A stretch of DNA of 64,000 bases, from NCBI GenBank assembly GCA_963779765.1, contig CAVZZP010000001.1, positions 682,001-746,000 of the forward strand, written 5' to 3'. A program made the position numbers and the translations under genes. This DNA comes from Silicimonas sp963779765 (GTDB lineage Bacteria; Pseudomonadota; Alphaproteobacteria; Rhodobacterales; Rhodobacteraceae). The notes under the pieces were generated by a model. That model worked only from the letters and a program-made list of their open reading frames with translations. It did no database searches and was not told where the DNA came from. Of the stretch, positions 57,491 through 64,000 are shown in pieces. Position 1 is the stretch's first letter; every line of letters starts with the position of its first letter.

Positions 57491-58358
57491 ATGGCGATCA
57501 GCAAGACAATCCGCACCTGGTTCGAGGGCCGCTGGCACGACGGCGACACCGCCGTGATGCGGGCCGCCGACCACGGCGCGTGGCTCGGCTCCTCGGTCTT
57601 CGACGGCGCGCGGTATTTCGACGGGGTGGCGCCCGACCTTCTGGCGCATTGCCGGCGCGTGAACGCCTCGGCCCGCGCGCTGATGCTGACGCCGACCAAG
57701 ACGGACGAAGAGATCGCGGCGCTGGCCTGGGAGGGGCTGACGGGCTTCGACTGGGCTGGTCCGGTCTATATCCGCCCGATGTACTGGGGCATCGACGGCG
57801 ACATCACCGCCATCGTGCCCGGCCCCGACCGCACCGGCTTCGCGCTTTGCCTCGAAGAGGTACCGCTTGCGCCCGCCGAGGCGACGGCGCGCACCACCAC
57901 GACGCGCTTCCGGCGTCCGGTCCTCGAAGTCCGCGGTGGTCAACGCGAAGGCCGGGTGCCTGTACCCGAACAACGCGCGGATGCTGACCGAAGTGCGTGC
58001 GAAGGGCTTCCAGAACGCGATGGTCGCCGACGCCATGGGCAACCTCGCCGAAAGTGCCACGGCGAACGTCTTCCTGGTGAAGGACGGCGAGGTCCTGACG
58101 CCGATCCCGAACGGCACCTTCCTCGCCGGCATCACCCGCGCCCGCCACATGACGAACCTCGCCGCAGACGGCACGCCGGTGCGCGAGGCGGTGCTGACCT
58201 TCGACGACCTGCGCGACGCCGACGAGGTCTTCCTGTCGGGCAACATGAACAAGGTCACGCCGGTGATCGAGTTCGACGGCACGCATTATCAGGTCGGCCC
58301 CGTTACCCGGCGCGTGCGCGAGATGTACTGGGATTGGGCGCTGTCGGAGCGTCCCTGA
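57491..58358 (+). CDS. Class IV aminotransferase (BCAT-like), frameshifted near 57930
   Basis: MAISKTIRTWFEGRWHDGDT begins a PLP fold-type IV enzyme with VFDGARYFDG and GPVYIRPMYWGIDGD. After FRRPVLE the frame shifts; the next frame continues SAVVNAKAGCLYPNNARML, with the PLP Lys in NAKAG, and NLAESATANVFLVKDGEVLT to the TGA at 58356-58358. The span is 3n+1, so one base is extra; corrected length is about 288 residues. It is probably a branched-chain amino acid or D-amino acid-type transaminase. The next gene begins in the stop (TGATG). Confidence 0.85.
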
Positions 58359-59440
58359 TGCGCGCGCTGGCGCGGGCCATCCTGGGCCTCGCCGCCGCTG
58401 TCACCTTCCTGGTCTCGGGCTGGACCCTGTCGCAGTCGCCCTTCGCGGCCCCCTATGTCGAGAGGACAGAGGCGCAGGTGAAGGTCGCCGTCGAGGCGGC
58501 GCTGACCCACACCATGGACATGCGCACCGTCGAGGCGCGGCTGCGTGCGGCGCTGGCCGAGGGCGAGGCCGACGAGGCCGCCGCCATCCTGGCGCTCGCC
58601 GACCGCCGCGGCGTTGCGGTCATGCCCTTCCTTCGCGCCGAGGTCGAGGCGGCGGTCGAGGTGGCAGAGGGCTGGTCCGCCTGCCTCTCCTGCGCCGTCG
58701 ATCCCGCCGAGTGTCCCGACCTGACCCGTGTCGCCGCCTGCAACCTGCCGCTGGAACTGACGCCGGTGGGCGATGCCAAGGCGGTCTGGCGGGCGGTCGA
58801 CGCATACCTGGAAGACCGCGCCATCGACCGCGTCGACCTTGGCCTTGGCGTCGTGGGTCTGGGGGCGACGGCCGCCATCCTTGTCAGCGGCGGCTCGAGT
58901 GCCACCGTCAAGGGCGGCGCCACCGTCCTGCGCGTGGGCCGCAAGGTCGGCGCCCTGCCGCCCCGCCTGGCGGACGAGGTGGCGGTCCTTGCGTCGAACG
59001 CGCTGCGGCTGGACCGGGCGGGCGAGGCCATGCGAACGCGACAGGTTTCGCTTCTCATCGAACCCGCCGCCGCCGCGCGCCTGTCGGGTGTCGCGTCGGA
59101 CGTGGGCCGACTGACCGACGCCATGCCGCTGGGGGACGCCTTCGCTGTCGTCCGCCGCGCGGAAAGTGCCGACGACCTCGCTCGGCTCGCCCGTGTCGCG
59201 AACGCGACGGGGGACCAGACCCGTGCCACTCTCGCCGTCCTCGGGAAGGCCCGCCTTGTCCGCCTCACGACGCGCCTCGCAGACATGGCGATCCTCGCCG
59301 CCGCCCTTCTGGCCGCCGTCGCCGGTCAGGTTGTGTCCTTCGCGATCTGGCTGCTGCGGCGGATGCTCCGCCCCGCGCGAGGTGGACAGCGCGGCCGACC
59401 TCCGCCACCCTCTCTGAACCGAAGGGAGGCCCGACGATGA
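58358..59440 (+). CDS. Membrane protein of unknown function
   Basis: A 360-residue protein beginning MRALARAILGLAAAVTFLVS, a membrane anchor or signal. The next 120 residues are acidic and Ala-rich with CLSCAVDPAECPD (cysteines possibly disulfide-bonded), a hydrophobic segment GLGVVGLGATAAILVSGG near residue 165, and a C-terminal membrane helix AILAAALLAAVAGQVVSFAI before a basic tail. Its start overlaps the aminotransferase stop and its end overlaps the next gene by ATGA, so all three are cotranslated. I do not recognise the family. Confidence 0.75.
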   Translation: MRALARAILGLAAAVTFLVSGWTLSQSPFAAPYVERTEAQVKVAVEAALTHTMDMRTVEARLRAALAEGEADEAAAILALADRRGVAVMPFLRAEVEAAVEVAEGWSACLSCAVDPAECPDLTRVAACNLPLELTPVGDAKAVWRAVDAYLEDRAIDRVDLGLGVVGLGATAAILVSGGSSATVKGGATVLRVGRKVGALPPRLADEVAVLASNALRLDRAGEAMRTRQVSLLIEPAAAARLSGVASDVGRLTDAMPLGDAFAVVRRAESADDLARLARVANATGDQTRATLAVLGKARLVRLTTRLADMAILAAALLAAVAGQVVSFAIWLLRRMLRPARGGQRGRPPPPSLNRREARR

Positions 59441-60396
59441 CCGAAAAGCCAATCCTCTACCTGTCCGACGAAGCTCTCGACGACCTTGGCATCGCCCCGC
59501 GCGAGATCGCGGACGCCATCGAAGCCGCCCTTCGCGCCAAGGCCGCCGGGCGGCTGCATGTCACGCCCAAGTCCTCCCTTCTGCCGGGCGAAGGGCGCTA
59601 CATGATGTCGACGCTCGCCGTCGGCAACGACGAGGATCTGACGGTGCTGAAGACGGTCGCCGTCTGCCCCGACAATCCCGGCCGGGGCCTGCCCGCGATC
59701 AACGGCGCGATCCTCGTCCTCGACGCGCGCACCGGCCTTCTGCGGGCGGTCATGGGGGCGAACTGGATCACCGCGCACCGCACCGCCGCCCTTTCCGCCG
59801 TCGCGGCGCGCCGGCTGGCCGATCCCGACAGCGCGACGCTGGCCTTCGTCGGATGCGGCGTGCAGGCCCACAGCCACCTCGCCGCCTTCGCCGACGCCTT
59901 TCCGTTGCGCCGGGTGCTGGCCTGCGGGCGGGGCGAGGCGAACCGCGAAGCGCTTCTGGACGCGGCACGTCAGCGCGGCCTCGACGCGCAGGCGGCGACC
60001 CCGGACGAGGCCCTGACGGAGGCCGACATCATCGTGACATCCGTCACGCTCGACTATTCCATCTCGCCCTTCCTCGATGCCACGCTCCTCAAGCCCAACG
60101 CCTTCGCCGCCATCACCGACCTCTGCATTCCCTGGATGCAGGACAGCCTGTCGGCCTTCTCCACCGTCGTCGTCGACGACCTGGCGCAAGAGCGCACGGC
60201 CGAGCGCCCCATGCTGCCGGTCGACCTCGTCTCGGGCGACCTGACCGGTCTCGTCGGCGGCGAGATCGAACCCGGCCCCACCGGACCCCGCGCCTTCGCC
60301 TTCCGGGGCATCGCCCTTGGCGACTATGCCGCCGCCGCCCTGGCGCTTGCCCGTGCCGAGGCGACCGGCGCCGGAACGCCCATTTCCACGCGGTGA
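59437..60396 (+). CDS. Ornithine cyclodeaminase-family protein
   Basis: The 319-residue protein begins MTEKPILYLSDEALDDLGIA and has GRLHVTPKSSLL, TGLLRAVMGANWITAHRTAA and the Rossmann TLAFVGCGVQAHSHLAAFAD. This is the OCD/mu-crystallin fold (NAD(P)-dependent imine reductases, alanine dehydrogenase-like and deaminases). Together with the aminotransferase it points to amino-acid or imine metabolism. The exact substrate cannot be set. Confidence 0.85.
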   Translation: MTEKPILYLSDEALDDLGIAPREIADAIEAALRAKAAGRLHVTPKSSLLPGEGRYMMSTLAVGNDEDLTVLKTVAVCPDNPGRGLPAINGAILVLDARTGLLRAVMGANWITAHRTAALSAVAARRLADPDSATLAFVGCGVQAHSHLAAFADAFPLRRVLACGRGEANREALLDAARQRGLDAQAATPDEALTEADIIVTSVTLDYSISPFLDATLLKPNAFAAITDLCIPWMQDSLSAFSTVVVDDLAQERTAERPMLPVDLVSGDLTGLVGGEIEPGPTGPRAFAFRGIALGDYAAAALALARAEATGAGTPISTR

Positions 60397-60447
60397 TGGA
60401 CAGCCCCGCGCGAAATCAGCATCATCGCCGCCGCGAAAGGGAGTGAG

Positions 60448-60903
60448 ATGCGCAAGTTCCTCGTCATCCTCGACGACAGCCGCGAGTGCCTGAGCGCCAT
60501 GCGCTTCGCTGCCATGCGCGCCGCGCGCACGGGCGGCGGCGTCCAGATCCTCGCCGTCATCCCGCCCGAGGAATTCCAGCACTGGATCGGCGTGGGCGAG
60601 ATCATGCGCGAAGAGGCGCGCGAGCGGATCCACGTCCACTTCGAGGTCTTCGCCAAGTGGATGCGTGACCGCCAGAACGTCGATCCCGAACTGGTGATCC
60701 GCGAAGGCGACCCGGTGCCGGAGATCCTCGCCCAGATCGAGGAGGACGGCGAGATCGGCGTCCTCGTCCTCGGCGCGTCCGCCGAAAAGGGCGGGCCGGG
60801 GCCCATCGTGCAGGCCCTGTCGCGCAGCTTCGGCTCGCTGCCGGTGCCTCTGACCATAGTGCCGGGAGAGCTGTCGAAAGAGAGGCTGGAGGCGATCAGT
60901 TGA
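60448..60903 (+). CDS. Universal stress protein (UspA family)
   Basis: The 151-residue protein begins MRKFLVILDDSRECLSAMRF, the Usp ATP-site start, and ends with VLVLGASAEKGGPGPIVQAL and RSFGSLPVPLTIVPG. The Gly pattern is a variant of the usual GxxGxxxxxxxxxG[S/T], so ATP binding is likely but not certain. It is a single-domain Usp. Confidence 0.88.
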   Translation: MRKFLVILDDSRECLSAMRFAAMRAARTGGGVQILAVIPPEEFQHWIGVGEIMREEARERIHVHFEVFAKWMRDRQNVDPELVIREGDPVPEILAQIEEDGEIGVLVLGASAEKGGPGPIVQALSRSFGSLPVPLTIVPGELSKERLEAIS

Positions 60904-60917
60904 GGCGCTGACGCCAC

Positions 60918-60966
60918 TTTAGAACCGTTCCAATCCATTGACACTCCAGGCCCCCGGGCGCATATA
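60918..60966 (+). promoter_or_regulatory. nfuA promoter with an Irr-box-like site
   Basis: TTGACA (60938-60943), a 17-bp spacer and CATATA (60961-60966) form a sigma-70 promoter about 25 bp upstream of the nfuA ATG. Just ahead, TTTAGAA-CCG-TTCCAAT (60918-60934) is close to the iron-control element consensus TTTAGAA-N3-TTCTAAA bound by Irr in alphaproteobacteria. Iron-dependent control of this Fe-S scaffold gene would make sense. Confidence 0.55.
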
Positions 60967-60990
60967 TCTGGTCCAACCCGGAGAAAACGC

Positions 60991-61548
60991 ATGTTCATCC
61001 AGACCGAGTCCACGCCGAACCCCGCGACGCTGAAATTCCTGCCCGGCCAGTCCGTGCTGGGAGCGGGCACCGCGGATTTCCCCACGGCGGACACTGCCGG
61101 CAAGTCGCCGCTCGCCAGCCGCATCTTCGCGGTGGACGGCGTGACGGGCGTATTCCTCGGCACCGACTTCGTCACCGTGACCAAGGCCGAAGCGACGGAT
61201 TGGGACGTGGTCAAGGCCCCGATCCTCGGCGCGATCATGGAACATTTCCAGTCCGGCCAGCCCGCCATCGAAGGCGAGGCGGCATCGGCCCATGCCGAGC
61301 ATGACGGCGAGGACGGCGAGATCGTCAGCCAGATCAAGGAACTCCTCGACACCCGCGTCCGGCCCGCCGTGGCGCAGGACGGTGGCGACATCGTGTTCCA
61401 CGGTTTCGACCGCGGCGTCGTCTACCTGCACATGCAGGGCGCCTGCGCCGGCTGCCCGTCCTCGACCCTGACGCTGAAGATGGGGATCGAGAACCTGCTG
61501 CGGCATTACATCCCCGAGGTGGTCGAGGTCCGGCCGGTTGCCGTCTGA
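60991..61548 (+). CDS. nfuA: NifU-family Fe-S cluster scaffold/carrier (NfuA-like)
   Basis: The 185-residue protein begins MFIQTESTPNPATLKFLPGQ, the Nfu N-terminal domain, and has the C-terminal NifU domain VRPAVAQDGGDIVFHGFDRG with the cluster cysteines in GACAGCPSSTLTLKMGIENL. It carries [4Fe-4S] clusters to target enzymes. The region between the two domains is acidic and His-rich (HAEHDGEDGE). tsaB overlaps the 3' end by 11 bp. Confidence 0.93.
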   Translation: MFIQTESTPNPATLKFLPGQSVLGAGTADFPTADTAGKSPLASRIFAVDGVTGVFLGTDFVTVTKAEATDWDVVKAPILGAIMEHFQSGQPAIEGEAASAHAEHDGEDGEIVSQIKELLDTRVRPAVAQDGGDIVFHGFDRGVVYLHMQGACAGCPSSTLTLKMGIENLLRHYIPEVVEVRPVAV

Positions 61549-62119
61549 ACCGACGATCCTCGCTTTCGACACATCGGCCGCGCATTGCGCGGCCGCTTTG
61601 CTGATGGGCGGCCGGATCGTGGCCGAGCGGCTTGAGGAGATGGGCAAGGGGCAGGCCGAGCGGTTGTTCCCGATGCTGGAAGAGGTGCTGGCCGAGGCTG
61701 ACGCCGCGTGGTCCGATCTCGACGCCGTCGCGGTCGGCACCGGACCAGGCAACTTCACAGGCATCCGCATCGCGGTCTCGGCCGCGCGCGGGCTGTCGTT
61801 GTCCCTGACGATCCCCGCCATCGGCGTCGACGGGTTCGACGTGGTTCGCGAGGTCGCGGGCCTTTCGTCCGTGGCGCTGCCAGCGCCGCGCGGGCAGGTC
61901 TACCTCAAGGATTTCACGCAAGGCGGTGCGCCGATCCTCGCCGAGGCAGACGCGGCGCATGAGCCGCTCCCGCTGAGCGTGAACCCGGCCGGGACAATCG
62001 CCCGCCTCGCCGCCCGCCGCCTGTCGGACGCCACCCAGATCCCCCGCCCCGCCCCGCTCTATATCCGCCCTGCCGACGCGGCGCCCGCCTCGGACCCGCC
62101 GCCCGTCATCCTGCCGTGA
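61538..62119 (+). CDS. tsaB: tRNA threonylcarbamoyladenosine biosynthesis protein TsaB
   Basis: A TTG start at 61538 gives MPSEPTILAFDTSAAHCAAA; the 193-residue protein has VGTGPGNFTGIRIAVSAARG, the TsaB hallmark (GPGxFTGxRxG-type), and GKGQAERLFPMLEEVLAEA. TsaB pairs with TsaD to make t6A37 in ANN-decoding tRNAs. It overlaps nfuA by 11 bp and rimI by 4 bp. Confidence 0.92.
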   Translation: MPSEPTILAFDTSAAHCAAALLMGGRIVAERLEEMGKGQAERLFPMLEEVLAEADAAWSDLDAVAVGTGPGNFTGIRIAVSAARGLSLSLTIPAIGVDGFDVVREVAGLSSVALPAPRGQVYLKDFTQGGAPILAEADAAHEPLPLSVNPAGTIARLAARRLSDATQIPRPAPLYIRPADAAPASDPPPVILP

Positions 62120-62574
62120 CGCCTGCCGCCCTCGCCGCGATCCACGCCGCCGCGATGGAGGTGCCCGCTCCCTGGTCGGAGAAGGACTTCGCGGAGCTTC
62201 TCGCCGCCCCTTCCGTCTTCCTGTCCCTACCCTTCATCGGTCCGCAAGTATCCCGGGGAGCGCGAGGGGCAGAGCCCCTCGCCTTCGCCTTGGGCAGGGT
62301 CATCCTCGACGAGGCCGAACTCCTTACCATAGCCGTTCACCCTGACGTGCAACGACAGGGGTACGGCGCTGCGACCCTGGCCGCCTTCGAGGCCGCCGCC
62401 CGCGGCCGCGCCGCCTCCCGAGCCTTCCTCGAAGTCGCCGCGACCAACGTCCCGGCACGCGCACTCTACGCCCGCGCCGGATGGTCCGAGGACGGTCTGC
62501 GCCGTGCCTATTACCGCGCCGAGGCGGGCCGGATCGACGCCATCCTGATGAGCAAAACCCTCGGCCCTGCATGA
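62116..62574 (+). CDS. rimI: GNAT acetyltransferase (RimI-like) carrying an in-frame repeat
   Basis: A GTG start at 62116 (GTGA overlap with tsaB) gives 152 residues. The acetyl-CoA site is IAVHPDVQRQGYGAATLAAF (V-x-x-x-x-[RQ]-x-x-G-x-[GA]) and the tail YARAGWSEDGLRRAYYR is GNAT-typical. tsaB-rimI adjacency is common, and RimI acetylates the N-terminus of S18. Near residues 38-56 an unusual insertion (IGPQVSRGARGAEP) is encoded by a palindromic repeat that keeps the frame. Confidence 0.85.
   Translation: MTPAALAAIHAAAMEVPAPWSEKDFAELLAAPSVFLSLPFIGPQVSRGARGAEPLAFALGRVILDEAELLTIAVHPDVQRQGYGAATLAAFEAAARGRAASRAFLEVAATNVPARALYARAGWSEDGLRRAYYRAEAGRIDAILMSKTLGPA
62230..62283 (-). repeat. Palindromic repeat inserted in rimI
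   Basis: GCGAGGGG-CAGAG-CCCCTCGC (62262-62275-62282 region) forms an 8-bp hairpin. Read on the minus strand the hairpin is followed by GCTCCCCGGGATACTT and GCGGACCGATGAAGG, which parallels the tail CCCGGAGTATTTCCGCC at 53131-53158. The length keeps the rimI frame. Confidence 0.65.
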
Positions 62575-62720
62575 CCTTGCGTCGCGGCCGGGCATTTCGA
62601 CCGGATGGTCAAGACTCCTATTGACGCCTTATGGGCTCTGCGGCCTTAATCCGTCATCAATAAGGGCGCCGGGGGGTTCTGCCCGCTATCGGCGCCCAGG
62701 TCCGCAACTGGGAGACGACC
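62575..62720 (+). promoter_or_regulatory. Upstream region of the BMP transporter operon
   Basis: About 146 bp without a gene. TTGACG (62621-62626) is a possible -35 for the BMP-family gene, but a matching -10 at proper spacing is not clear. A GGCGCCGG...CTATCGGCGCC dyad lies near 62669-62696. Confidence 0.35.
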
Positions 62721-63715
62721 ATGACCATCCTTCACAAATTCCTTGGCGGCGCCGCGGCGCTGGCGCTGACGACGGGCGCCGCGCTGGCCGAGCCCGCACT
62801 GATCTTCGACCTGGGCGGCAAGTTCGACAAGTCGTTCAACGAAGCCGCCTTCAACGGCGCCCAGAAGTGGGCCGAAGAGACCGGCAACACCTTCCGCGAG
62901 ATCGAGCTGACCTCGGAAGCGCAGCGCGAGCAGGCGCTCCGCCGCTTCGCCGAGGCCGGGTCCAACCCCGTCGTGATGACCGGCTTCGCTTTCGGATCGG
63001 TGCTGGGCGAGGTCGCCCCCGACTATCCCGACACCAACTTCGCGATCATCGACATGGTCGTCGACGCGCCGAACGTCCGTTCGGTCGTGTTCAACGAGCA
63101 TGAAGGATCCTACCTCGTCGGAATGCTGGCCGCGATGGCGTCGGAAAGCGGCACCGTCGGCTTCATCGGCGGCATGGACATTCCGCTGATCCGCAAGTTC
63201 GCCTGCGGCTATGCCCAGGGCGTCAAGGCCGTGAACCCCGACGCAACCGTCGTCGCCAACATGACCGGCACGACGCCCGCAGCGTGGAACGACCCGGTGA
63301 AGGGCGGCGAATTGACCAAGGCGCAAATCAGCCAGGGCGCGGACGTGGTCTATGCCGCGGCCGGCGGTACCGGCGTGGGCGTGCTGCAAGCCGCCGCCGA
63401 CGCCGACATCCTGTCGATCGGCGTCGACTCCAACCAGAACTACCTGCACCCGGGCAAGTCCTGACCTCGATGCTCAAGCGCGTCGACAATGCCGTGTACG
63501 AGGCCTTCTCGGAAGGTCCCGAGATGGAGACGGGCATCCAGGTTCTGGGCCTCGCCGACGACGGCGTGGGCTACGCGGTGGACGAGAACAACGCCTCGCT
63601 CATCACCGACGAGATGAAGGCGGCGGTCGAGGACGCGAAGGCCAAGATCGTCTCGGGCGAAGTCCAGGTTCACGACTACATGTCGGACGACAGCTGCCCC
63701 GCGATCGACTTCTGA
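62721..63715 (+). CDS. BMP-family ABC transporter substrate-binding protein, frameshifted near 63460
   Basis: Begins MTILHKFLGGAAALALTTGA, a signal peptide ending ALAEPAL. IFDLGGKFDKSFNEAAFNGA, GEVAPDYPDTNFAIIDMVV, FNEHEGSYLVGMLAAMAS and GFIGGMDIPLIRKFACGYAQ are BMP/Med (PnrA-type) features. After YLHPGKS an in-frame TGA occurs; the next frame reads VLTSMLKRVDNAVYEAFSEG to the stop at 63715. The span is 3n+2, so one base is missing near 63460. Corrected length is about 331 residues. Such proteins bind purine nucleosides. The ABC ATPase gene starts in its stop (TGATG). Confidence 0.88.
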
Positions 63716-64000
63716 TGCGCGATGGCGCGGAAAATGCGGGGCGGCCGGACACGGCCGCCCCGGCCATTGAACTGAAAGGCATTTCCAAGGCCTTCGGCCC
63801 GGTCCAGGCCAACAAGGACATTTCCATCCGCGTCATGCCGGGCACGATCCACGGCATCATCGGCGAGAACGGCGCGGGCAAGTCGACCCTCATGTCGATC
63901 CTCTACGGCTTCTACAAGGCCGACGCGGGCGAGATCTTCATCCAGGGACGCAAGACCGAGATCCCCGACAGCCAGGCCGCCATCGCCGCCGGCATCGGCA
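63715..64000 (+). CDS. Nucleoside-type ABC transporter ATPase, 5' fragment
   Basis: From the ATG at 63715 about 95 residues are present before the window ends. After a short N-terminal extension (MRDGAENAGRPDTAAPA) it reads IELKGISKAFGPVQANKDIS, Walker A GIIGENGAGKSTLMSILYGF and YKADAGEIFIQGRK. This matches the double-ATPase subunit (YufO/RbsA-like) of BMP-type transporters. Coupled to the binding protein by TGATG. Confidence 0.9.
   Translation, partial: MRDGAENAGRPDTAAPAIELKGISKAFGPVQANKDISIRVMPGTIHGIIGENGAGKSTLMSILYGFYKADAGEIFIQGRKTEIPDSQAAIAAGIG

Overview
The window is high-GC DNA from an alphaproteobacterium, most likely Rhodobacterales (Rhodobacteraceae). The grounds are gene content and order: a urease cluster back to back with urtABCDE, an sqdB-sqdD-sqdC sulfolipid block, a tandem glycine riboswitch ahead of gcvTHP, hisS-hisZ-hisG with 4-nt overlaps, a B12-type (class II) ribonucleotide reductase, DUF1489 and DUF1127 proteins, a Hint-domain protein and a giant cadherin-repeat exoprotein. 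No rRNA, phage, insertion sequence or CRISPR array was seen.

Layout. 1-4.1 kb: end of an HpcH-type aldolase gene, then sugar-type oxidoreductases (two Gfo/Idh/MocA, one SDR, one aldo/keto reductase). 4.2-10.2 kb: urease on the minus strand in transcription order ureD, ureA, small ORF, ureB, small ORF, ureC, DUF1127 gene, ureE, ureF, ureG. 10.6-16.6 kb: the urea ABC transporter urtABCDE, divergent from ureD across a 378-bp regulatory gap. Urea is imported by Urt and hydrolysed by urease, which makes this a nitrogen-scavenging island. 16.6-19.5 kb: sulfoquinovosyl-diacylglycerol synthesis. 19.5-23.8 kb: an RND pump with its adaptor. 24.0-32.8 kb: one gene for a roughly 2,900-residue secreted protein with nine cadherin-like repeats, four carbohydrate-binding-like modules, an amidotransferase-like domain, a NodB-type polysaccharide deacetylase and an RTX-type C-terminus. 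33.4 kb: tRNA-Ala. 33.5-38.6 kb: the glycine cleavage operon under a tandem glycine riboswitch. 38.6-50.3 kb: mixed housekeeping genes (gltX, PfkB kinase, ABC-2 exporter, rpsD, a Hint protein, an LpxR-like outer-membrane protein). 50.2-56.4 kb: nrdJ, DUF1489, hisG, hisZ, hisS. 56.5-64 kb: slyX, a candidate structured RNA, a VOC protein, an aminotransferase/membrane protein/OCD operon, uspA, nfuA, tsaB, rimI, and the start of a BMP-type nucleoside ABC transporter.

Sequence quality matters for every reading. Many genes carry a single-base frameshift although both halves are well conserved. Eight single-shift genes have one extra base and two have one missing base. nrdJ, DUF1489 and hisZ each contain several shifts. 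Because hisS, gcvP, urtC and nrdJ are affected, and insertions dominate, assembly or sequencing indels explain this better than gene decay. I therefore annotate these as whole genes spanning the shift and say so in each entry.

The most unusual object is the 24.0-32.8 kb gene. Its joining of adhesin repeats, carbohydrate-binding-like modules, a polysaccharide deacetylase and a type I secretion-like tail is not an architecture I can name. It also contains a recent, nearly perfect 783-bp internal duplication.
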